The position numbers and the translations under genes were made by a program. DNA of 16,463 nt, taken from the NCBI GenBank assembly GCA_964449295.1, contig CAYUZN010000037.1:1-16463 (forward strand), in the 5' to 3' direction. This document shows positions 13,950 to 16,463 of the stretch, in pieces (within the stretch, counting starts at the first letter, position 1; every line of letters starts with the position of its first letter). This DNA comes from CANJJB01 sp964449295. Lineage in GTDB: Bacteria > Chlamydiota > Chlamydiia > Chlamydiales > Rhabdochlamydiaceae. The notes beneath the pieces were generated by a model. That model was not told the DNA's origin and searched no databases. It saw only the letters and a program-made list of their open reading frames with translations.

Positions 13950-15245
13950 ATGGAACCAAGTGGTAGCACTTATTCTCAAATAGATCATTCGTGGCAGTTC
14001 TTTCCTTTCAGAATCATAGCCAATGCTGCTGGCTCTTTAACACAAAGAATCATAAATCTATTCTGGTCTGGAGTTCCTCATCAGACACAGGAAGGTTTGC
14101 AACAAAAACCCTCTGTGCATGACTATCTTGTACAGCTCAGATTGTTTTTTTCTCAAGGAGATAGTGAGAAGATAATAGAGCAACAGGCTGAGCAAAATTT
14201 TGTAGGTGAGGTGACAGATCTTCCAGCACTCTTAAGGCAAATTCTTATCGATTTAGAGCGCTCTTTTCCTATTTATTTGGAAGAAAAAGATTTAAGAGAG
14301 GAAGCAAAAACGGCTGATAAATTACAGGAGATTTTTTCAGGCAAGAACGAGCCTCTTGCTCGTTTTCTGAATCACCGATTTTTATCAGACAATATGATTT
14401 TTGCTATAAGCGATTTATGCCCTAAGTGCTTTTCTGATATTTATGTTGTTCAGGTTGAAAAAGAAGAGCTAAAACAAGTGGTAGCAAGAGTGTGTTCTGA
14501 TGAAGAAGAAATGAAGCAGCTGATAGAGGGAGCTGAATATGTTCGTGCTTCATTTGGTGTTCAAGATAGTGTTGTGTATAAGTCTCGCCAAGTTATTAAG
14601 ATTTTCTGTGAGCAAATGCCAACTGAGGCTTTGGCTTATTTATTTATGGATACTTATTATGAAAACAAGACATTTACAAGAGTTTATGAGAAACTATTTA
14701 TCCCGCCTCAACCTCTTGATGAAGTAGAGACAGAAGAAGACTATGTTAACAATCTAAACAGTTTGTTGTTAAAACCGATTATCTTAGAATCCAAAAGAGA
14801 TGAAGAGAGTTTTTTAGCAGAAGTTAATGGAAAACCCCCTTTATCATTTGATGAGCATATAAAAAAGATTCAAAAAGAATTAGAGTTAAATGAGATCTCT
14901 ATATATTTGAATGGAAGAGCGTTATCTGATTTGATAAGAGAAAAACCGCTTAAAGATCTCTTAAAAGAAGAAAAGATTGCGCCACTATTGCATCGAGCAG
15001 CTCTTTTTTCTTATGCGCAAATTTGTAAGATATTTACAAATCCTACTCTCGATATTCATATGCAACCACATATTAATCAGCAAAATTGCCAAATACATGT
15101 GCGTCTTGATTCAGAAGGAACTATTACATTTAGTGCTTATCAGGTAGTAAAAATTGGTTTTTTTGGTCAGAAAAAAATATCTGATTTAAAAATATGCACA
15201 CGCTATGAAAAAGGGCAGCTAAGAGTCGTTGTAGAAAAAGGATAG
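13950..15245 (+). CDS. Unknown two-module protein, paralogue 3
   Basis: The third member, 431 residues, starts 34 bp after paralogue 2. The N-terminal segment has WQFFPFRIIANAAGSL (15-30), sharing FRII and nearby tryptophan with paralogue 1, then IINLFW. Module A (about 80-253) has DLERSFPIYLEEKDLREEAK, VVQVEKEELKQVVARV, SRQVIKI and YYENKTFTRVYEKLFIPP. The linker VETEEDYVNNLNSLLLKPII (259-278) precedes module B (about 284-431) with EESFLAEVNGK, ISIYLNGRALSDLIRE, APLLHRAALFSY, IFTNPTLDIHMQPHI and TRYEKGQL. It aligns with paralogue 1 along almost its whole length and supplies the template for the assembly gap. There is no signal peptide or clear membrane helix. The last 43 bp overlap the 3' end of menC on the other strand. 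Function is unknown. Confidence 0.88.
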   Translation: MEPSGSTYSQIDHSWQFFPFRIIANAAGSLTQRIINLFWSGVPHQTQEGLQQKPSVHDYLVQLRLFFSQGDSEKIIEQQAEQNFVGEVTDLPALLRQILIDLERSFPIYLEEKDLREEAKTADKLQEIFSGKNEPLARFLNHRFLSDNMIFAISDLCPKCFSDIYVVQVEKEELKQVVARVCSDEEEMKQLIEGAEYVRASFGVQDSVVYKSRQVIKIFCEQMPTEALAYLFMDTYYENKTFTRVYEKLFIPPQPLDEVETEEDYVNNLNSLLLKPIILESKRDEESFLAEVNGKPPLSFDEHIKKIQKELELNEISIYLNGRALSDLIREKPLKDLLKEEKIAPLLHRAALFSYAQICKIFTNPTLDIHMQPHINQQNCQIHVRLDSEGTITFSAYQVVKIGFFGQKKISDLKICTRYEKGQLRVVVEKG

Positions 15246-16060
15246 CTTCCGATTTTTGTAAGTAGGGACATCTTGGGAGCAGTAGACTTGATATGCACAT
15301 GACCGCTCGAAAAAGAGAGGGGTGTTTCTAAGAGATCTTCTTTCAGTAAATGATAAGTCCCTATACCTAGTGGGTGGCTAGGTAAAGATAAGTGATGTGC
15401 TAACCTAGCAATTGAGGCAAGCCCAAGGCCACTTTCAAAAGAGCTTCCTAAAATGATGTTACTTGAGTAACTGGGAATCCCTTTCACAGTAGGTTTCCAA
15501 ATTTCTAGTTTTTCAGAAGAGGGACAAGGGATTTCATCATACGCAACTCTAAAAGGTGAGATATCGGCTGCAGGGTCTTCAATATAATCAAAATCATTTG
15601 GATCGAAATGGCTACAAAACTCCAAGAGTTGTTGTTCAGGCCATTTTTGGTTGACATCGAGTCTTAAGAAAAATCTCTCTTTGAGCTTTTGTGTGATAAA
15701 AATAGCGTCTTGCAAAGAGAGATCACCAATCTTGAGTTTAGCAGAAGAAAAACCTTTGGGGGCGTTTTCTAATTGCTCTAAGATCTGTGGAATGCTTCCC
15801 ATAAAAAAAAGAGAGGCAGGCCAAGACAAAGCATGTGACAAAGAGGCGCTCATAAGTCCAAAAGCCACAGAATTGAAAAAAGGACCTGTAAAACCGTGTT
15901 CTAAAGAGAGTAATTGAGAGAGTGCGTCATCAAGAGACTCAACACTTCTTCCAGGTAGAGGAGCGATTTCTCCCCAACCACTCTGTTTCCCGTCTTTAAG
16001 CTGTATGACCAGCCCTTCTCTTTGAGAATTCCAATAGCGGTAAATGGTTAGTAGACCCAT
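15203..16060 (-). CDS. menC: o-Succinylbenzoate synthase MenC
   Basis: Enolase-superfamily enzyme that dehydrates SHCHC to o-succinylbenzoate in menaquinone synthesis. The 285 residues show an N-terminal capping domain (GWGEIAPLPGRSVESLDDAL, 28-47), the KxK acid/base motif K108-L-K110 in SAKLKIG, metal ligands D135 (RLDVNQKW), E161 (YIEDP) and probably D175 (VAYDE), and the second catalytic lysine K189 in EIWKPTVKG. SSFESGLGLASIARLAHHL (206-224) is typical of OSBS. The start overlaps the end of menA by 13 bp, which supports operon translation. The last 14 codons or so (YPFSTTTLSCPFS) are read antisense to the end of paralogue 3 and may be a tail gained when that block arrived. It is slightly shorter than the E. 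coli enzyme, but no active-site residue is missing. Confidence 0.93.
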   Translation of the reverse strand: MGLLTIYRYWNSQREGLVIQLKDGKQSGWGEIAPLPGRSVESLDDALSQLLSLEHGFTGPFFNSVAFGLMSASLSHALSWPASLFFMGSIPQILEQLENAPKGFSSAKLKIGDLSLQDAIFITQKLKERFFLRLDVNQKWPEQQLLEFCSHFDPNDFDYIEDPAADISPFRVAYDEIPCPSSEKLEIWKPTVKGIPSYSSNIILGSSFESGLGLASIARLAHHLSLPSHPLGIGTYHLLKEDLLETPLSFSSGHVHIKSTAPKMSLLTKIGSYPFSTTTLSCPFS

Positions 16061-16463
16061 AGAGATATGATCACAAGCACAGTGTATAGGCAGAGTAAAG
16101 CAGCTGTCTTGGCAAGCAGCTCGTTCAATGCTTGCGCAGAGTCTTGTTTCCAGATTGTTCTAATAAGAGGGAGCGCTGCAGCTAGCGTGAGCAAGGGGAG
16201 CCAATTGCCCGAGATGGCAAGAGCTGCTGGTGCCAGAAGAAGTGAGAGTGTATACTCCCATTTTCCAAAGGTTTTTCCAAAGCGTACTACAAGGGTTTTT
16301 TTACTAGCTGCTCTATCTTCTTCGCTATCTCTCACATTATTGACAGTTAAAATAGCATTTGAAATGAGACCACATCCGATGCCTGCATAGATCACATCAG
16401 AAGAGAGAGTGCCCGTTTGTAGAAAATAAGTGCCGCCTGTTGCCATAGGGCCAAAAAAGAGCA
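16048..16463 (-). CDS. menA: 1,4-Dihydroxy-2-naphthoate prenyltransferase MenA (C-terminal part, partial)
   Basis: Integral membrane prenyltransferase of the UbiA family that attaches the isoprenoid tail to DHNA. The window holds about 137 C-terminal residues; the gene runs off the right edge, since the frame is open to the last base (LFFGP before MATGGTYFLQTG, where the methionine is internal). The second aspartate-rich motif NNVRDSEEDRAASKKTLVVR is complete and is characteristic of MenA. Three or so hydrophobic helices follow, ending LCLYTVLVIISLWVY. The stop codon overlaps the menC start. Only the N-terminal half with the first Asp-rich motif is missing from view. Confidence 0.93.
   Translation of the reverse strand, partial: LFFGPMATGGTYFLQTGTLSSDVIYAGIGCGLISNAILTVNNVRDSEEDRAASKKTLVVRFGKTFGKWEYTLSLLLAPAALAISGNWLPLLTLAAALPLIRTIWKQDSAQALNELLAKTAALLCLYTVLVIISLWVY

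Larger units (their letters stand above)
12012..15242 (+). repeat. Five copies of a protein-coding module in three genes
   Basis: Approximate copies: 12012-12554 (paralogue 1, A), 12648-13081 (paralogue 1, B), 13403-13912 (paralogue 2, A), 14187-14708 (paralogue 3, A), 14799-15242 (paralogue 3, B). Shared landmarks are xxFLxEx, IYLxGKxLxx, a LLxxR-like string, VxFNSxQxVxV and HTxYE. A-type copies carry about 25 extra residues (MQxxxxELxQ...) that B-type copies replace with FTNPxLxIHxQP. DNA identity is low to moderate, so these are old duplications. Confidence 0.8.

Noticed and set aside
11591..15245. Mobile element carrying the three paralogues
   Set aside because: No transposase, integrase, terminal inverted repeats or target-site duplication could be seen at the edges; insertion is inferred only from orientation and composition.
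16067..16390. Plus-strand 107-codon open frame opposite menA
   Set aside because: The minus strand encodes the diagnostic MenA motif; the plus frame has shadow-like Ser/Arg/Ala composition.

Overview
The window looks like a chromosomal segment of an environmental chlamydia (order Chlamydiales/Parachlamydiales, outside the genus Chlamydia). The best evidence is the gene set and order. A glycogen debranching enzyme is divergent from a close homologue of the chlamydial type III secretion chaperone Slc1, matching the CT042-CT043 neighbourhood of C. trachomatis as I recall it. A yidC-dnaA pair carries the chlamydial type of DnaA, matching CT251-CT250. Classical menaquinone (men) genes, which I do not expect in C. 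trachomatis, suggest a Parachlamydia/Waddlia/Simkania-like lineage. I cannot fix the genus from sequence alone. Ten Ns at 12706-12715 show that this is a draft assembly.

Left part (1-6100): the tail of an unidentified gene at the left edge converges on glgX, and a 28-bp tandem duplication lies across their stop codons. The slc1-like chaperone gene is divergent from glgX and converges on dnaA. yidC and dnaA are transcribed leftward and are joined by an ATGA stop/start overlap, which puts the DnaA start at 4232, not further upstream.

Middle part (6100-10430): a small repeat-containing protein of unknown function lies behind a near-consensus promoter. A class II Fic AMP-transferase with an intact inhibitory motif follows, with its own promoter. 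A 666-residue protein built from about a dozen TPR-like units of 41 residues points leftward. A hotdog-fold acyl-CoA thioesterase, a plausible DHNA-CoA hydrolase, ends this part.

Right part (10390-16463): menE, menC and menA (partial) all point leftward and make part of the o-succinylbenzoate route to menaquinone. An AT-richer block on the opposite strand (about 11650-15245) separates menE from menC. It holds three adjacent paralogous genes with five copies in total of a module I do not recognise (two in the first gene, one in the second, two in the third). This is the most novel-looking part of the window and could be a lineage-specific effector or surface/inclusion-associated family, but the sequence gives no direct evidence of function. 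The assembly gap splits the first paralogue artificially. Alignment with its sisters predicts that the missing stretch is 17 or 20 nt, not 10, and that the gene is intact.

Four of the five convergent gene junctions overlap at their 3' ends, leaving little room for intrinsic terminators. No tRNA, rRNA, CRISPR array, transposase or integrase was seen.
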